Assembly (NCBI GenBank): GCA_945988865.1
Contig: CAMFTQ010000002.1
Coordinates: 1 to 17,780, forward strand
Direction: 5' to 3'
Length of the DNA stretch: 17,780 nt
From: an uncultured Anaeromassilibacillus sp.
GTDB taxonomy: Bacteria; Bacillota; Clostridia; Oscillospirales; Acutalibacteraceae
In this document: positions 7,040 to 15,976 of the stretch, one piece after another
Layout of the letters: each line of letters opens with the position of its first letter
Numbering within the stretch: the first letter of the stretch is position 1
The notes under the pieces: model-generated
What the model saw: the letters and a program-made list of their open reading frames with translations, nothing else
Told to the model about the DNA's origin: nothing
Database searches by the model: none
Position numbers and translations under genes: made by a program

Positions 7040-7108
7040 TAGCGAACTCCTCCTTAACGTTAAACAGCTTACGCTGCTAAGCTTGTAACCGAACTTAAAT
7101 TATGCGGA

Positions 7109-7735
7109 TTACTTGGAGTACAACTCAACGATAAGAGTTTCATCAACGTCTAAGTCGATTTCTTCACGCTGAGCCACAGCAACAACCTTGCCCTCCAAGG
7201 TTTCGTTGTTTGCCTCTAAATACTTAGGAACAGGTCTTGCAGAGTTAGCCTCAACAACAGCCTTAATCTTATCAAGACTGCGGCTCTTTTCGCAGATTGC
7301 GATAACGTCGCCTACTGATGTAAGGTATGACGGAATATCAACTCTTTTGCCGTTAACTGTTACGTGACCGTGTGTAACGAACTGTCTTGCCTCTGCGTGA
7401 GAAGAAGCCCAGCCCATCTTATAAATAACGTTGTCAAGACGGCTCTCTAAGATAGCAAGCAAAGCTTCACCTGTCTTGCCCTCTTTCTTTTCAGCCAAGT
7501 CATAGTAATGTCTGAACTGGCTTTCGAGTACGCCGTAATAACGCTTAGTCATCTGCTTAGCACGAAGCTGAAGACCGTATTCTGAACTTTTCTTACGTCC
7601 CTGACCATGCTGACCCGGTGCGTAAGATCTGCGAGTAACCGCACATTTGTCTGTGTAGCAGCGCTCACCCTTTAAGAAAAGCTTTTTGCCCTCTCTGCGG
7701 CACTGTCTGCATACAGCTCCTGTATATCTTGCCAT
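7109..7735 (-). CDS. rpsD: 30S ribosomal protein S4, zinc-binding (C+) type
   Basis: uS4 is a primary 16S rRNA-binding protein that starts assembly of the small-subunit body and helps form the mRNA entry site; in many bacteria it represses its own operon. The product has 208 residues. Cys9, Cys12, Cys26 and Cys31 form the zinc site of the C+ paralogue type. YAPGQHGQ follows, and the S4 RNA-binding domain ([20 protein letters not shown] and [18 protein letters not shown]) covers roughly residues 98-160. The ribosome binding site is CAGGAGGTG. It sits in the alpha operon between rpsK and rpoA. I could not recognise an S4 leader in this window. Confidence 0.98.
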   Translation of the reverse strand: MARYTGAVCRQCRREGKKLFLKGERCYTDKCAVTRRSYAPGQHGQGRKKSSEYGLQLRAKQMTKRYYGVLESQFRHYYDLAEKKEGKTGEALLAILESRLDNVIYKMGWASSHAEARQFVTHGHVTVNGKRVDIPSYLTSVGDVIAICEKSRSLDKIKAVVEANSARPVPKYLEANNETLEGKVVAVAQREEIDLDVDETLIVELYSK

Positions 7736-7761
7736 ATACTAAACACCTCCTGAAAAATTAA

Positions 7762-8166
7762 CTATACACGTCTTCTCTTTGGAGGACGGCATCCGTTGTG
7801 AGGAATTGGAGTAACGTCTTTAATCATAGATACTTCAAGACCTGCTGACTGTAATGCACGGATTGCAGCCTCACGTCCCTGTCCCGGTCCCTTAACGTAA
7901 ACCTCAACAGTTTTCATACCATGCTCCATAGCAACCTTTGCAGCTGTTTCTGCTGCTGACTGAGCGGCAAACGGAGTAGATTTCTTAGAACCTCTGAATC
8001 CTAACTCGCCTGCGCTTGCCCATGAAATTGCGTTACCCTGAGTATCTGAAATAGTAACAATAGTATTGTTAAATGTTGACTGAATGTGTGCTGCGCCTTT
8101 TTCAATGTTCTTGCGTTCACGGCGACGGCGCACTGTAGTTTTTTTACCAGCCTTTGGTGCTGCCAT
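7762..8166 (-). CDS. rpsK: 30S ribosomal protein S11
   Basis: uS11 sits on the 30S platform next to the 3' end of 16S rRNA and helps form the mRNA exit and Shine-Dalgarno region. The product has 134 residues. It shows [18 protein letters not shown], the internal motif [35 protein letters not shown] and the basic end [14 protein letters not shown], all standard. The start follows AAGGAGGGT. rpsM ends 14 bases upstream and rpsD begins 26 bases downstream. Confidence 0.98.
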   Translation of the reverse strand: MAAPKAGKKTTVRRRRERKNIEKGAAHIQSTFNNTIVTISDTQGNAISWASAGELGFRGSKKSTPFAAQSAAETAAKVAMEHGMKTVEVYVKGPGQGREAAIRALQSAGLEVSMIKDVTPIPHNGCRPPKRRRV

Positions 8167-8180
8167 TTGCTTTACCCTCC

Positions 8181-8549
8181 TTACTTTTTCTTGTTAGCCA
8201 TTGTCTTGCGTGGGCCCTTGCGGGTACGAGCGTTTGTCTTTGAGCGCTGACCTCTTACAGGTAAGCTCTTTCTGTGACGAACACCACGATAGCAGCCAAT
8301 TTCGATAAGTCTTTTAATATCAAAAGCAATGTCACGGCGAAGGTCACCTTCTACACGACAGTTGTGATCGATATATTCTCTGAGCTTTGAAACGTCATCC
8401 TCTGTCAGATCTCTGACACGAGTATCCGGGTTAATGCCTGTTGCAGCAATAATGTCGTTTGCAGTTTTGCGGCCGATGCCGTAGATATATGTTAAACCGA
8501 TTTCAATTCTTTTATCTCTCGGTAAGTCAACACCTGCTATACGAGCCAT
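8181..8549 (-). CDS. rpsM: 30S ribosomal protein S13
   Basis: uS13 lies in the head of the small subunit, contacts L5 and the P-site tRNA across the subunit bridge, and helps with translocation fidelity. The product has 122 residues. The N-terminus [20 protein letters not shown], then [28 protein letters not shown] sequence and the basic tail [11 protein letters not shown] are diagnostic. The ribosome binding site is GGAGGTG. It comes after rpmJ in the alpha operon. Confidence 0.98.
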   Translation of the reverse strand: MARIAGVDLPRDKRIEIGLTYIYGIGRKTANDIIAATGINPDTRVRDLTEDDVSKLREYIDHNCRVEGDLRRDIAFDIKRLIEIGCYRGVRHRKSLPVRGQRSKTNARTRKGPRKTMANKKK

Positions 8550-8593
8550 TTAGTGCACCTCCATTTAAAATTAAAAATATTGTTTTTACAAAA

Positions 8594-8731
<138 letters not shown>

Positions 8732-8746
8732 TTAAATCTATTTATA

Positions 8747-8965
8747 TTACTTGCTTCTCCAAGTAATTCTTCCTCTTGTCAGGTCATATGGAGAAAGCTC
8801 CACCGTAACCTTATCGCCCGGCAAAATACGAATGTAGTTCATTCTTAATTTGCCTGAAATTACAGCCAGAATCTGGTGGCCGTTCTGAAGTTCAACCATA
8901 AACTGAGCGTTGGGCAACGCTTCTGTTACTGTACCCTCTGTTTCGATAACATCTTGTTTTGACAT
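8747..8965 (-). CDS. infA: Translation initiation factor IF-1
   Basis: IF-1 occupies the A site of the 30S subunit during initiation and helps IF-2 and IF-3. The product has 72 residues, the standard length. It is a single S1-like OB fold with [36 protein letters not shown] and the end [13 protein letters not shown]. The start follows AGAGGTTATAAT. The upstream KOW-domain gene ends 21 bases before it. Confidence 0.98.
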   Translation of the reverse strand: MSKQDVIETEGTVTEALPNAQFMVELQNGHQILAVISGKLRMNYIRILPGDKVTVELSPYDLTRGRITWRSK

Positions 8966-8986
8966 ATTATAACCTCTCTGCTGAAA

Positions 8987-9226
8987 TTATTTTTCTGTAA
9001 ATTCTCTCAGAATTCTCCTGACCTGTCGGTCAGTGTTTAATTGCTCCGTGATAATTGTGGCTGTCGGCTCAAGGTGAATGAGCTTTTTCTTTTTCTGTCG
9101 GTCAAGCGGTCGGCTTTTTCCGTTGCAGATAAAAGCAAAGCCTTCTTTTATGTCGGTTACAATAAAGTATCCGCCCTTGTCACGTCCTGCCTTTGCCCTT
9201 GCTACAGTTCCGATTTTTATATCCAT
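8987..9226 (-). CDS. KOW domain RNA-binding protein (L14e/L6e/L27e-like)
   Basis: This is a small basic protein of 79 residues whose exact role is not established. Residues about 6-27 (GTVARAKAGRDKGGYFIV) form a KOW-type beta motif like that of archaeal and eukaryotic L14e/L27e. The rest is Lys/Arg-rich (RPLDRQKKKKLIHL), which suggests rRNA binding. Many Clostridia carry a homologue at this same site between map and infA, so it is probably a ribosome-associated protein. The ribosome binding site GAGAGGT overlaps the stop codon of map, suggesting coupled translation. Confidence 0.85.
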   Translation of the reverse strand: MDIKIGTVARAKAGRDKGGYFIVTDIKEGFAFICNGKSRPLDRQKKKKLIHLEPTATIITEQLNTDRQVRRILREFTEK

Positions 9227-9237
9227 TGTAAGACCTC

Positions 9238-9990
9238 TCAGTCTGCAACGGTCAAAATTTTCGGACCGTCAGGTGTAATTGCAACCGTATGCTCAAAGTG
9301 CGCCGATAAACTGCCGTCAACCGTTACAGTTGTCCATTCGTCATCAAGCACCCTGACATAATGCTTACCCTGATTTATCATCGGTTCAATGGCTATTGTC
9401 ATTCCGGGGATTAGTCTGGGACCTCTGCCCGGTGTACCGAAATTTGGTACGCTTGGTTCTTCATGCAGCTTCGCACCTACTCCATGGCCGACAAAATCTC
9501 GTACCACCGAGTAACTGCGCTCTTCGACATACCTCTGCACGGCACTGCCTATATCGCCTATGCGATTGCCGGCTATTGCCTGCTTAATTCCCTCATACAG
9601 ACTTTCTTTTGTTGCGTCAAGAAGCTGCTGTGCCTCTCGGCTTATACTGCCGCAAGCGAAGGTGTAGGCGTTGTCGCCGTGAAAGCCTTCGTAAAAAGCA
9701 CCGACATCAATGCTTACTATGTCGCCCTCTTTTAAAATCTGTTTTTTACTCGGTATGCCATGGATAACCACATTATTAACCGAAATACAAGCGCTGTTCG
9801 GGAAACCGCCGTACCCGAGAAACGAGGGAGCAGCTCCCTGTTTCTCGATATATTTACGGACTATTGTATCTATTTCAAGAGTAGATACTCCCGGTTGTAC
9901 TGCTTCTCCCGCAATTTTCAGCGCATTTGCGGAAATTCTACACGCTTCCTTCATTATCTGAAGCTCACGTGCCGTTTTGAGTACTATCAT
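9238..9990 (-). CDS. map: Methionine aminopeptidase type I
   Basis: This enzyme removes the initiator methionine from nascent proteins when the second residue is small. It is a two-metal pita-bread-fold enzyme of 250 residues with no N-terminal extension. The metal ligands are visible: Asp95 in SIDVG, Asp106 in HGDNA, His169 in VGHGVG, Glu202 in AIEPM and Glu233 in FEHT. The helper histidines are His77 (VIHGIP) and His176 (LHEEP). It begins four bases after the adk stop, and its AGAGG ribosome binding site lies within the end of adk, so translation is probably coupled. Confidence 0.98.
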   Translation of the reverse strand: MIVLKTARELQIMKEACRISANALKIAGEAVQPGVSTLEIDTIVRKYIEKQGAAPSFLGYGGFPNSACISVNNVVIHGIPSKKQILKEGDIVSIDVGAFYEGFHGDNAYTFACGSISREAQQLLDATKESLYEGIKQAIAGNRIGDIGSAVQRYVEERSYSVVRDFVGHGVGAKLHEEPSVPNFGTPGRGPRLIPGMTIAIEPMINQGKHYVRVLDDEWTTVTVDGSLSAHFEHTVAITPDGPKILTVAD

Positions 9991-9994
9991 ACGC

Positions 9995-10627
9995 TTACGC
10001 CTCTAAAGCCTTCATAATGCGGTCAGTTGTTGCTTTTACATCATTCTGACCGACAACCTCTGTAAGCTTGCCTTGGGCTGCGTAGTAATCCTTCAGCGGC
10101 TCTGTTTCCTTGTGATAAACCTCAAGACGAGCCTTTACTGTATCAATATGGTCATCCTTGCGTTGAACAAGGGCGCCCTGACAGTCGTCGCAGATACCCT
10201 CTACCCTTGGCTTCAAGGTTTCGATATGGTAAGGTCTGCCACACTTTTCACAGACACGGCGTCCGGACATTCTGTTGATTATCAATTCTTCTTCAACCTC
10301 AAGGTTGATTACCTTGTCGATAACAACACCCATAGCGTCCAGAGCCTCGGCCTGAGGAATTGTTCTTGGGAAACCGTCAAGGATAAAACCGTTCTGGCAG
10401 TCGTCCTGCGCAAGTCTTTCCTTTACGATGCCGATTACAACCTCGTCGGGAACAAGCTTGCCCTCGTCCATATAGGACTTAGCCTTTTGTCCCATCTCAG
10501 TGCCGTTTTTCAACGCTTCTCTGATGATATTTCCAGTAGAAATAGTGGGAATGTTTAACTTCTCGCACAGCACAGCGGCTTGTGTGCCTTTACCTGCGCC
10601 GGGAGCGCCTAACATAATAATGTTCAT
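9995..10627 (-). CDS. adk: Adenylate kinase, zinc-LID type
   Basis: It catalyses ATP + AMP = 2 ADP in the cytosol and keeps adenylate pools balanced. The product has 210 residues. The P-loop GAPGAGKGT is at 7-15, the NMP-binding region begins around 30, and DGFPRT is at 84-89. The long LID domain carries Cys126, Cys129, Cys146 and Cys149, a structural zinc site common in Gram-positive adenylate kinases. The start follows TTTAGGAGAA. The gene follows secY by 19 bases, the standard Firmicutes order secY-adk-map. Confidence 0.98.
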   Translation of the reverse strand: MNIIMLGAPGAGKGTQAAVLCEKLNIPTISTGNIIREALKNGTEMGQKAKSYMDEGKLVPDEVVIGIVKERLAQDDCQNGFILDGFPRTIPQAEALDAMGVVIDKVINLEVEEELIINRMSGRRVCEKCGRPYHIETLKPRVEGICDDCQGALVQRKDDHIDTVKARLEVYHKETEPLKDYYAAQGKLTEVVGQNDVKATTDRIMKALEA

Positions 10628-10646
10628 AAATCTGTTCTCCTAAAGC

Positions 10647-11969
10647 TTAGTCAAGGAAGCCCTTGTAGTGGCGCATCATCATCTGTGACTCCATCTGCTT
10701 TGATGTCTCAAGAGCAACACCTACAAGGATGATTACGGAAGTACCGCCCATCTGCAGACTTGTAAGTCCTGTAACATCGCCGTAGACAATCGGGAACAAA
10801 GCGATGAGTGCTAAGAACATAGCGCCTATTAAGGTAATTCTTGACAAAATCTTCTTGATAAATTCAGTTGTCGGTGCGCCCGGACGGATACCGGGGATTG
10901 TACCGTTGTTCTGCTTGAGGTTGTTAGCCATCTCAACAGGGTTATACTGAATTGTTGTGTAGAAGTATGCGAACATTATGATAAGAACGAAGTACAATAC
11001 AGCGTAAAGCCATCCGTCTGATCTGAATGCCTTGAAGAAGCCGTCCATAAATGAACCGGCAGCCGGTGTCCAGAAGAGGTTGATTGTACTTGGAATTGAT
11101 AAAATAGAGCTTGCGAAGATGATCGGAAGTACGCCGCCTAATGCTACCTTAATTGGTAAGTGGCTTGACTGACCGCCGTACATCTTTCTGCCAACAACAC
11201 GCTTTGCGTATTGAATCGGGATTTTTCTTTCTGAGTCCTGCATAAATGTGATAACCCATACAATACCGAGGAAGATAATAACCCAAAGAGGAACAGTAAC
11301 AAAGAAGCTGCCGTTTACAGAGCTGTTCTGAACAGCAAGGTTCCAGTACTGACCTAAAACGTTGATTGTCCAAGGCATACGAGCAACGATACCTGCGAAA
11401 AGCAGAATTGAAATACCGTTACCGATACCATACTGGTTAATCTGCTCACCCATCCACATCATAAGAGCTGTACCGGCTGTGAATGTAAGGATAATTACGA
11501 TTGCAGCAAATACTGCGTCAAAGCCAGTCTTAAAAGTTGTAACGCCTGAACCCTTGAGGTACCAGAAGTAAGCAAAGCCCTGAATAAGACCTAAACCTAC
11601 CGTTACATAACGGGTGATTGTGGCGATTTTCTTTCTGCCTGATTCGCCCTCCTTAGCCATTCTCTCAAGCGGAGGAATGGCAACTGTCAGAAGCTGCATA
11701 ATAATGGAGCTGTTGATGTAGGGAGTAACGCCCATTGCAAAAAGTGTTGCGTTAGAAAACGCACCGCCTGATAATGTGTTAAGATAAGCAAGAATTGAGT
11801 TACCTGACTCAACGCCGTTTCTTGTCATAAGGTCGTTTAAAGCCGCCATATCAAGGAACGGAACAGGAATAACTGAACCAATTCTGAAAACTATGATGAT
11901 AAGCAGTGTGAATAAAAGTTTTTTTCTCAGATCCGGAATATTCCAAGCATCTCTGATTGTTCTAAACAA
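10647..11969 (-). CDS. secY: Protein translocase subunit SecY (TTG start)
   Basis: SecY is the pore-forming subunit of the SecYEG translocon in the cytoplasmic membrane. The product has 440 residues. The N-terminus FRTIRDAWNIPDLRKKLLFT is typical and is followed by about ten hydrophobic helices. Family signatures include GVTPYINSSIIMQLL in the plug/TM2 region and NPVEMANNLKQNNGTIPGIR late in the protein. The first codon is TTG, directly after the rplO stop TAA (TAATTG), with AGAGGTGG about five bases upstream. No nearby ATG would give the conserved N-terminus. The direct abutment suggests translational coupling to L15. Confidence 0.97.
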   Translation of the reverse strand: MFRTIRDAWNIPDLRKKLLFTLLIIIVFRIGSVIPVPFLDMAALNDLMTRNGVESGNSILAYLNTLSGGAFSNATLFAMGVTPYINSSIIMQLLTVAIPPLERMAKEGESGRKKIATITRYVTVGLGLIQGFAYFWYLKGSGVTTFKTGFDAVFAAIVIILTFTAGTALMMWMGEQINQYGIGNGISILLFAGIVARMPWTINVLGQYWNLAVQNSSVNGSFFVTVPLWVIIFLGIVWVITFMQDSERKIPIQYAKRVVGRKMYGGQSSHLPIKVALGGVLPIIFASSILSIPSTINLFWTPAAGSFMDGFFKAFRSDGWLYAVLYFVLIIMFAYFYTTIQYNPVEMANNLKQNNGTIPGIRPGAPTTEFIKKILSRITLIGAMFLALIALFPIVYGDVTGLTSLQMGGTSVIILVGVALETSKQMESQMMMRHYKGFLD

Positions 11970-12410
11970 TTATACCACCTCTGCTTTTCCGCCTGCAGCC
12001 TCGATCTTAGCTTTTGCAGACTCAGAATAAGCAGAAACCTTAACTGTTAATTTCTTTTCTAATTTGCCGTTGCCCAGCACCTTAATACCGTCAAAAGAAT
12101 TTTTAACAATTCCTGCTTCTACAAGTGCCTTAGCGTCAACCACAGCACCGTTTTCAAATCTATTAAGTGTACCTACATTAATTGCAACGATTTCCTTTGC
12201 AAAAATGTTGTTGAAGCCTCTTTTGGGGATACGTCTTTGCAGAGGCATCTGACCGCCTTCAAAGCCTACTCGCATACCCTTACCGGATCTAACCTTCTGA
12301 CCCTTGTGACCCTTACCTGCTGTCTTGCCCCAGCCTGAGCCGTGACCTCTGCCGATTCTCTTCGGGCTTTTCTTTGAGCCTTCAACCGGTGAAAGTTCGT
12401 GTAACTTCAT
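11970..12410 (-). CDS. rplO: 50S ribosomal protein L15
   Basis: uL15 is an early-to-mid assembly protein of the large subunit. The product has 146 residues from the ATG at 12410, giving the standard N-terminus [20 protein letters not shown]. The frame is open to 12446, but that extension reads back into rpmD, and the strong CAGGAGGTG lies just before 12410. [19 protein letters not shown] and a downstream [16 protein letters not shown] are diagnostic. Its stop abuts the TTG start of secY. Confidence 0.98.
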   Translation of the reverse strand: MKLHELSPVEGSKKSPKRIGRGHGSGWGKTAGKGHKGQKVRSGKGMRVGFEGGQMPLQRRIPKRGFNNIFAKEIVAINVGTLNRFENGAVVDAKALVEAGIVKNSFDGIKVLGNGKLEKKLTVKVSAYSESAKAKIEAAGGKAEVV

Positions 12411-12426
12411 TTTTCGCACCTCCTGT

Positions 12427-12597
12427 TTACGCTTCACTAACCTCAATGAGGTGGATTATCTTTGCTACCTTGCCCTTTGTCTGAGGATTGTCAGGCTGAA
12501 CTGTAACGTCGCCGATTTTCCTAAGACCTAAAGCGTGGGCGGTTGCAATCTGATCTTTTTTAGAGCCGATAAGGCTTTTAACTAACTTAATTGTCAT
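12427..12597 (-). CDS. rpmD: 50S ribosomal protein L30
   Basis: uL30 is a small 23S rRNA-binding protein. I found it by translating the gap between rpsE and rplO. The product has 56 residues, starting [20 protein letters not shown] and continuing with [27 protein letters not shown] and the end LIEVSEA. This is the expected length and pattern for bacterial L30. The start follows AAAGGGAGGT. The order rpsE-rpmD-rplO-secY is the classic spc arrangement. Confidence 0.98.
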   Translation of the reverse strand: MTIKLVKSLIGSKKDQIATAHALGLRKIGDVTVQPDNPQTKGKVAKIIHLIEVSEA

Positions 12598-12615
12598 TAT
12601 GGCAACCTCCCTTTA

Positions 12616-13113
12616 TTATAAAATTTCCTTTACAGATTTGCCACGGATAGCAGCAACCTCTTCTGCTGTGCGAAGAGCTGCAAGTCCCTGAAGAGTAGCA
12701 CGTACAACGTTGCAGGGATTGTTTGAACGAAGAGCCTTTGTTCTGATGTCCTTGATGCCTACAGCCTCAACAACTGCACGAACAGGACCGCCTGCGATAA
12801 CACCGGTACCGGGAGCAGCCGGCTTCATCAAAACTCTGCCTGCGCCGAACTCACCGATAATCTCGTGAGGAATTGTTGTACCTCTTAAAGAAACCTTCAT
12901 AAGGTTCTTCTTAGCGTCCTCGATACCCTTACGGATAGCGTCAGGAACTTCGCCTGCCTTGCCGATACCAAAGCCTACTGTGCCGTTACCGTCGCCTACA
13001 ACAACAAGTGCTGCAAACTTAAAGATACGACCGCCCTTAACTGTCTTTGATACACGGTTAATAGCAACTACTCTTTCTTTTAAATCCATTGTGGATGCGT
13101 CAATAATAGCCAA
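12616..13113 (-). CDS. rpsE: 30S ribosomal protein S5 (TTG start)
   Basis: uS5 is in the small-subunit body near the mRNA entry channel and affects decoding fidelity. The product has 165 residues: an N-terminal double-stranded RNA-binding-like domain ([20 protein letters not shown], then [19 protein letters not shown]) and a C-terminal S5 domain with [19 protein letters not shown]. The first codon is TTG, about eight bases after GGGGAGG. The next ATG (codon 9) has no ribosome binding site and would cut off the conserved IDAST, so TTG is preferred. Confidence 0.97.
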   Translation of the reverse strand: MAIIDASTMDLKERVVAINRVSKTVKGGRIFKFAALVVVGDGNGTVGFGIGKAGEVPDAIRKGIEDAKKNLMKVSLRGTTIPHEIIGEFGAGRVLMKPAAPGTGVIAGGPVRAVVEAVGIKDIRTKALRSNNPCNVVRATLQGLAALRTAEEVAAIRGKSVKEIL

Positions 13114-13131
13114 AGTATTTCCTCCCCTTCC

Positions 13132-13491
13132 TTAGAAATTGAGGCCGCCCTCACGGGCGCCTTCGGCCAATTCCTGAACACGGCCGTGATAAATATTGCC
13201 ACCTCTGTCAAATACAACATCGGTGATGTTCTTCTCTTTAGCACGCTCTGCTACAAGCTTGCCTACAGCTCTTGCTGCCTCTTTGTTACCGCCGTTGCAC
13301 TCAATGCTCTTGTCAAGGCTTGATGCCTGAGCAAGTGTAACACCGTTTACGTCATCAATAATCTGAGCGTAAATGTTTTTTGTGGAGCGGAAAACGCATA
13401 AACGAGGACACGCTGGTGTACCGCTGATTTTACCACGAAGTCTAACGTGGCGTTTAATGCGAGCCTTTTTTCTGTCAGGTCTCTGTACCAT
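13132..13491 (-). CDS. rplR: 50S ribosomal protein L18
   Basis: uL18 binds 5S rRNA together with L5 and helps dock it on the large subunit. The product has 119 residues. It shows [18 protein letters not shown], then [39 protein letters not shown] and the end [19 protein letters not shown], the standard pattern. The ATG follows AAGGAGTGA. rpsE begins 18 bases after its stop. Confidence 0.98.
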   Translation of the reverse strand: MVQRPDRKKARIKRHVRLRGKISGTPACPRLCVFRSTKNIYAQIIDDVNGVTLAQASSLDKSIECNGGNKEAARAVGKLVAERAKEKNITDVVFDRGGNIYHGRVQELAEGAREGGLNF

Positions 13492-13508
13492 TTATCATTC
13501 ACTCCTTA

Positions 13509-14051
13509 TTATTTACCCTTACCGGCCTTGCCTTCCTTGCGGCGGATTACTTCGTCAACGTACTTAATACCCTTGCCCTTATATGGCTCCGGCGGACGTT
13601 TTTCTCTTACCTTGGCAGCAAACTGACCAACCTTTTGCTTATCAGCGCCATGGATAATGATTTTGTTCGGGTTCGGAACCTCGATTGTAATGTCCTCGGT
13701 ATCCTCCATAATTACCTGATGTGAATAGCCAAGGTTCATAACAAGCTGCTTACCCTGCTTCTGAACACGGTAACCAACACCGTTTACCTCTAATTCCTTC
13801 TTGTAACCCTCTGTAACACCAACCATCATATTTGCGATCAATGTTCTTGTAAGGCCGTGAAGTGAACGGTTGAGCTTGTCATCATCGGGTCTTTTAACCT
13901 CGATAACGTTACCCTCGATCTCAACGATCATATTCGGGTGAACTGTCTGTGTAAGAGTACCCTTAGGTCCCTTTGCAGATAAAACGCCGTTTTCAAATTT
14001 TACTTCTACTCCGGCGGGAATATTTATAGGTTTTCTTCCAATTCGAGACAT
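13509..14051 (-). CDS. rplF: 50S ribosomal protein L6
   Basis: uL6 lies near the GTPase-associated centre of the large subunit. The product has 180 residues from ATG 14051, giving the canonical MSRIGRKPINIPAG. A longer frame reaches 14072 but overlaps rpsH, and CAGGAGGTG precedes 14051. Two L6 domains are visible, with GPKGTLTQ in the first and a C-terminal signature KVREKRPPEPYKGKGIKYVD. It follows rpsH directly in the spc order. Confidence 0.98.
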   Translation of the reverse strand: MSRIGRKPINIPAGVEVKFENGVLSAKGPKGTLTQTVHPNMIVEIEGNVIEVKRPDDDKLNRSLHGLTRTLIANMMVGVTEGYKKELEVNGVGYRVQKQGKQLVMNLGYSHQVIMEDTEDITIEVPNPNKIIIHGADKQKVGQFAAKVREKRPPEPYKGKGIKYVDEVIRRKEGKAGKGK

Positions 14052-14065
14052 TTTCGCACCTCCTG

Positions 14066-14464
14066 TTACCAAATGAATGCCAGAACTTCGCCGCCTACAT
14101 TTTCTTTACGAGCCTGACGGTCTGTCATAACGCCCTTAGATGTAGAGATAATTGCAACGCCGAGACCCTTCATTACCTTTGGCATATCCTCAACATTGCT
14201 GTAAATACGCAGGCCGGGCTTTGAAACTCTTCTGAGTCCTGTAATAACAGGAGTTTTGCCCTCGCCGTACTTAAGAACAACCTTAATAACGCCCTGCTTG
14301 CCGTCGTCAATTACTGTGAAGCTCTTAATATAACCCTCGTCAAGAAGAATCTGACAAATTGACTTTTTCAGATTTGACGCAGGAATTTCAACTGTGTCGT
14401 GCTTTGCTGAATTTGCGTTACGAATTCTTGTAAGCAAATCTGCAACTGTATCAGTAATCTGCAT
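14066..14464 (-). CDS. rpsH: 30S ribosomal protein S8
   Basis: uS8 binds the central domain of 16S rRNA early in assembly; in E. coli it also represses the spc operon. The product has 132 residues. The N-terminus [20 protein letters not shown] and the C-terminal [20 protein letters not shown] with final LAFIW are diagnostic. The start follows AAAGGAGG. It lies between rpsZ and rplF. I did not identify an S8-binding leader. Confidence 0.98.
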   Translation of the reverse strand: MQITDTVADLLTRIRNANSAKHDTVEIPASNLKKSICQILLDEGYIKSFTVIDDGKQGVIKVVLKYGEGKTPVITGLRRVSKPGLRIYSNVEDMPKVMKGLGVAIISTSKGVMTDRQARKENVGGEVLAFIW

Positions 14465-14482
14465 ACCATTTACCTCCTTTGC

Positions 14483-14668
14483 TTACCAGCTTGCTTTCTT
14501 TACACCCGGAATCTCGCCCTTGTAGGCAAGCTCACGGAAGCAAATACGGCAAATACCGAACTTACGAAGGTAGGCGTGTGGTCTACCGCAGATATTGCAT
14601 CTTGTGTATTCTCTTGTAGAGAACTTCTGTTTTCTTTGCTGCTTAACTTTCATAGCAGTTTTAGCCAC
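14483..14668 (-). CDS. rpsZ: 30S ribosomal protein S14 type Z (GTG start)
   Basis: uS14 sits in the 30S head. This is the short zinc-binding form of 61 residues with Cys24, Cys27, Cys40 and Cys43 ([12 protein letters not shown]), not the roughly 90-residue zinc-free paralogue. The core [10 protein letters not shown] is typical. The first codon is GTG at 14668, following AAGGAGGG. An ATG five codons in would remove the conserved MAK start. It lies between rplE and rpsH. Confidence 0.97.
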   Translation of the reverse strand: MAKTAMKVKQQRKQKFSTREYTRCNICGRPHAYLRKFGICRICFRELAYKGEIPGVKKASW

Positions 14669-14680
14669 AACAATCCCTCC

Positions 14681-15220
14681 TTACTTTGCAAATGGTGCGC
14701 CCATGAGAGTTAAAAGCTCACGAGCTTCCTCGTCTGTAGTAGCTGTGGTAACGAAGCAAATGTCCATACCACGAACCTTGTCGATCTTATCGTATTCGAT
14801 TTCAGGGAAGATGAGCTGCTCTTTAAGACCCATATTGTAGTTGCCTCTGCCGTCAAAAGAGTTAGCGTTGATTCCTCTGAAGTCTCTTACACGTGGGAGA
14901 GCAACGTTGAAGAGTCTGTCTAAGAACTCGTACATTCTCTCGCCTCTTAAAGTAACCTTAGCGCCGATAGCCATACCCTCACGAAGCTTAAAGTTAGCAA
15001 CTGATTTTCTTGCCTTACAAACAAGGGGCTTCTGACCTGTAATCTTTGCTAAGTCGGTGCAGATAGCGTCGATAACCTTTGAGTTATCCTTAGCCTCGCC
15101 TGCGCCTACGTTAATAACAATTTTATCAAGCTTTGGAATTTGCATAACACTCTTGTAAGAGAATTTTTTCATAAGAGCCGGTGCAACTTCTTTGGCATAA
15201 AATTCCTTAAGTCTAGCCAT
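14681..15220 (-). CDS. rplE: 50S ribosomal protein L5
   Basis: uL5 binds 5S rRNA and forms the bridge to S13 and P-site tRNA. The product has 179 residues. It shows [56 protein letters not shown] and [20 protein letters not shown], all standard for the family. The ATG follows AAGGAGGAT. It lies between rplX and rpsZ. Confidence 0.98.
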   Translation of the reverse strand: MARLKEFYAKEVAPALMKKFSYKSVMQIPKLDKIVINVGAGEAKDNSKVIDAICTDLAKITGQKPLVCKARKSVANFKLREGMAIGAKVTLRGERMYEFLDRLFNVALPRVRDFRGINANSFDGRGNYNMGLKEQLIFPEIEYDKIDKVRGMDICFVTTATTDEEARELLTLMGAPFAK

Positions 15221-15233
15221 TTCTTAATCCTCC

Positions 15234-15554
15234 TTAAAGTGATTCGCCACATTTTTTACAAACACGGCCCTTTGTGCCGTCCTCGTAAATCTTGTGTCCA
15301 ATTCTTGTAGGCTTCTTGCAGCGTGGGCAAACAACCTGTACCTTGCAAGCATACATAGCGCCCTCAGCCTTGATGATGCCGCCCTGCTCGCCCATTCTTC
15401 TGGGCTTAACGTGCTTAGATACCATATTTACCTTTTCTACAATAACCTTGCCTTCTTTAGGGCTTACGGCCAAAACTGTGCCTTTTTTGCCCTTATCCTT
15501 ACCGCTTAATACTACAACGGTGTCACCTGTTTTTACATGAACCTTGTTATTCAT
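15234..15554 (-). CDS. rplX: 50S ribosomal protein L24
   Basis: uL24 is an assembly initiator of the large subunit near the tunnel exit. The product has 106 residues. An N-terminal KOW motif ([19 protein letters not shown]) is followed by [13 protein letters not shown]. The C-terminal part has paired CxxC motifs, Cys76/Cys79 (CPRC) and Cys99/Cys102 (CKKC), which may bind zinc as in many bacterial L24 proteins. It follows rplN by 15 bases. Confidence 0.98.
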   Translation of the reverse strand: MNNKVHVKTGDTVVVLSGKDKGKKGTVLAVSPKEGKVIVEKVNMVSKHVKPRRMGEQGGIIKAEGAMYACKVQVVCPRCKKPTRIGHKIYEDGTKGRVCKKCGESL

Positions 15555-15569
15555 CTGCTGACACCTCCA

Positions 15570-15938
15570 TTAAAGTACTTCCGGAGCAAGTGATAAAATC
15601 TTGAGATAATCCTTATCTCTAAGCTCTCTTGCTACCGGTCCAAAGATACGTGTGCCCTTTGGGTTTTTATCTTCTTTAATAATAACGGCTGCGTTTTCAT
15701 CAAAACGGATATAAGTGCCGTCTTCTCTGCGTACGCCCTTAGCAGAACGTACGATAACTGCTTTAACTACATCGCCTTTTTTAACAACGCCGCCGGGTGC
15801 TGCTTTTTTAACCGAAGCAACTACTACGTCGCCGATGTTGGCATACCTTCTTCTGGTACCGCCGAGAACACGAATGCACATAAGTTCCTTAGCGCCGGTG
15901 TTGTCGGCAACCTTGAGGTAAGTTTGCTGCTGTATCAC
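15570..15938 (-). CDS. rplN: 50S ribosomal protein L14 (GTG start)
   Basis: uL14 is on the subunit interface of the large subunit and is the contact site for the silencing factor RsfS. The product has 122 residues, the standard length. It shows [35 protein letters not shown], a central [12 protein letters not shown] and the end [12 protein letters not shown]. The first codon is GTG at 15938 after AAAGGAGGAA. The next gene, rplX, begins just after its stop. Confidence 0.97.
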   Translation of the reverse strand: MIQQQTYLKVADNTGAKELMCIRVLGGTRRRYANIGDVVVASVKKAAPGGVVKKGDVVKAVIVRSAKGVRREDGTYIRFDENAAVIIKEDKNPKGTRIFGPVARELRDKDYLKILSLAPEVL

Positions 15939-15976
15939 AGTGTGTTCCTCCTTTTCTCAAAGCCACAATAACGGAA

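Noticed and set aside
7060..7085. Small hairpin (AGCTTA/TAAGCT) between rpsD and rpoA
   Set aside because: The stem is only six base pairs and has no T-run on the minus strand, so it does not look like a terminator; rpoA follows with a strong ribosome binding site.
9041..10017. Several plus-strand open frames opposite map and the KOW gene
   Set aside because: They mirror strongly conserved minus-strand genes and are low-complexity or Cys/Ser-rich translations typical of antisense shadows.
10073..10558. A 161-codon open frame opposite adk
   Set aside because: It is antisense to a clearly recognisable adenylate kinase, lacks a ribosome binding site and resembles no protein family.
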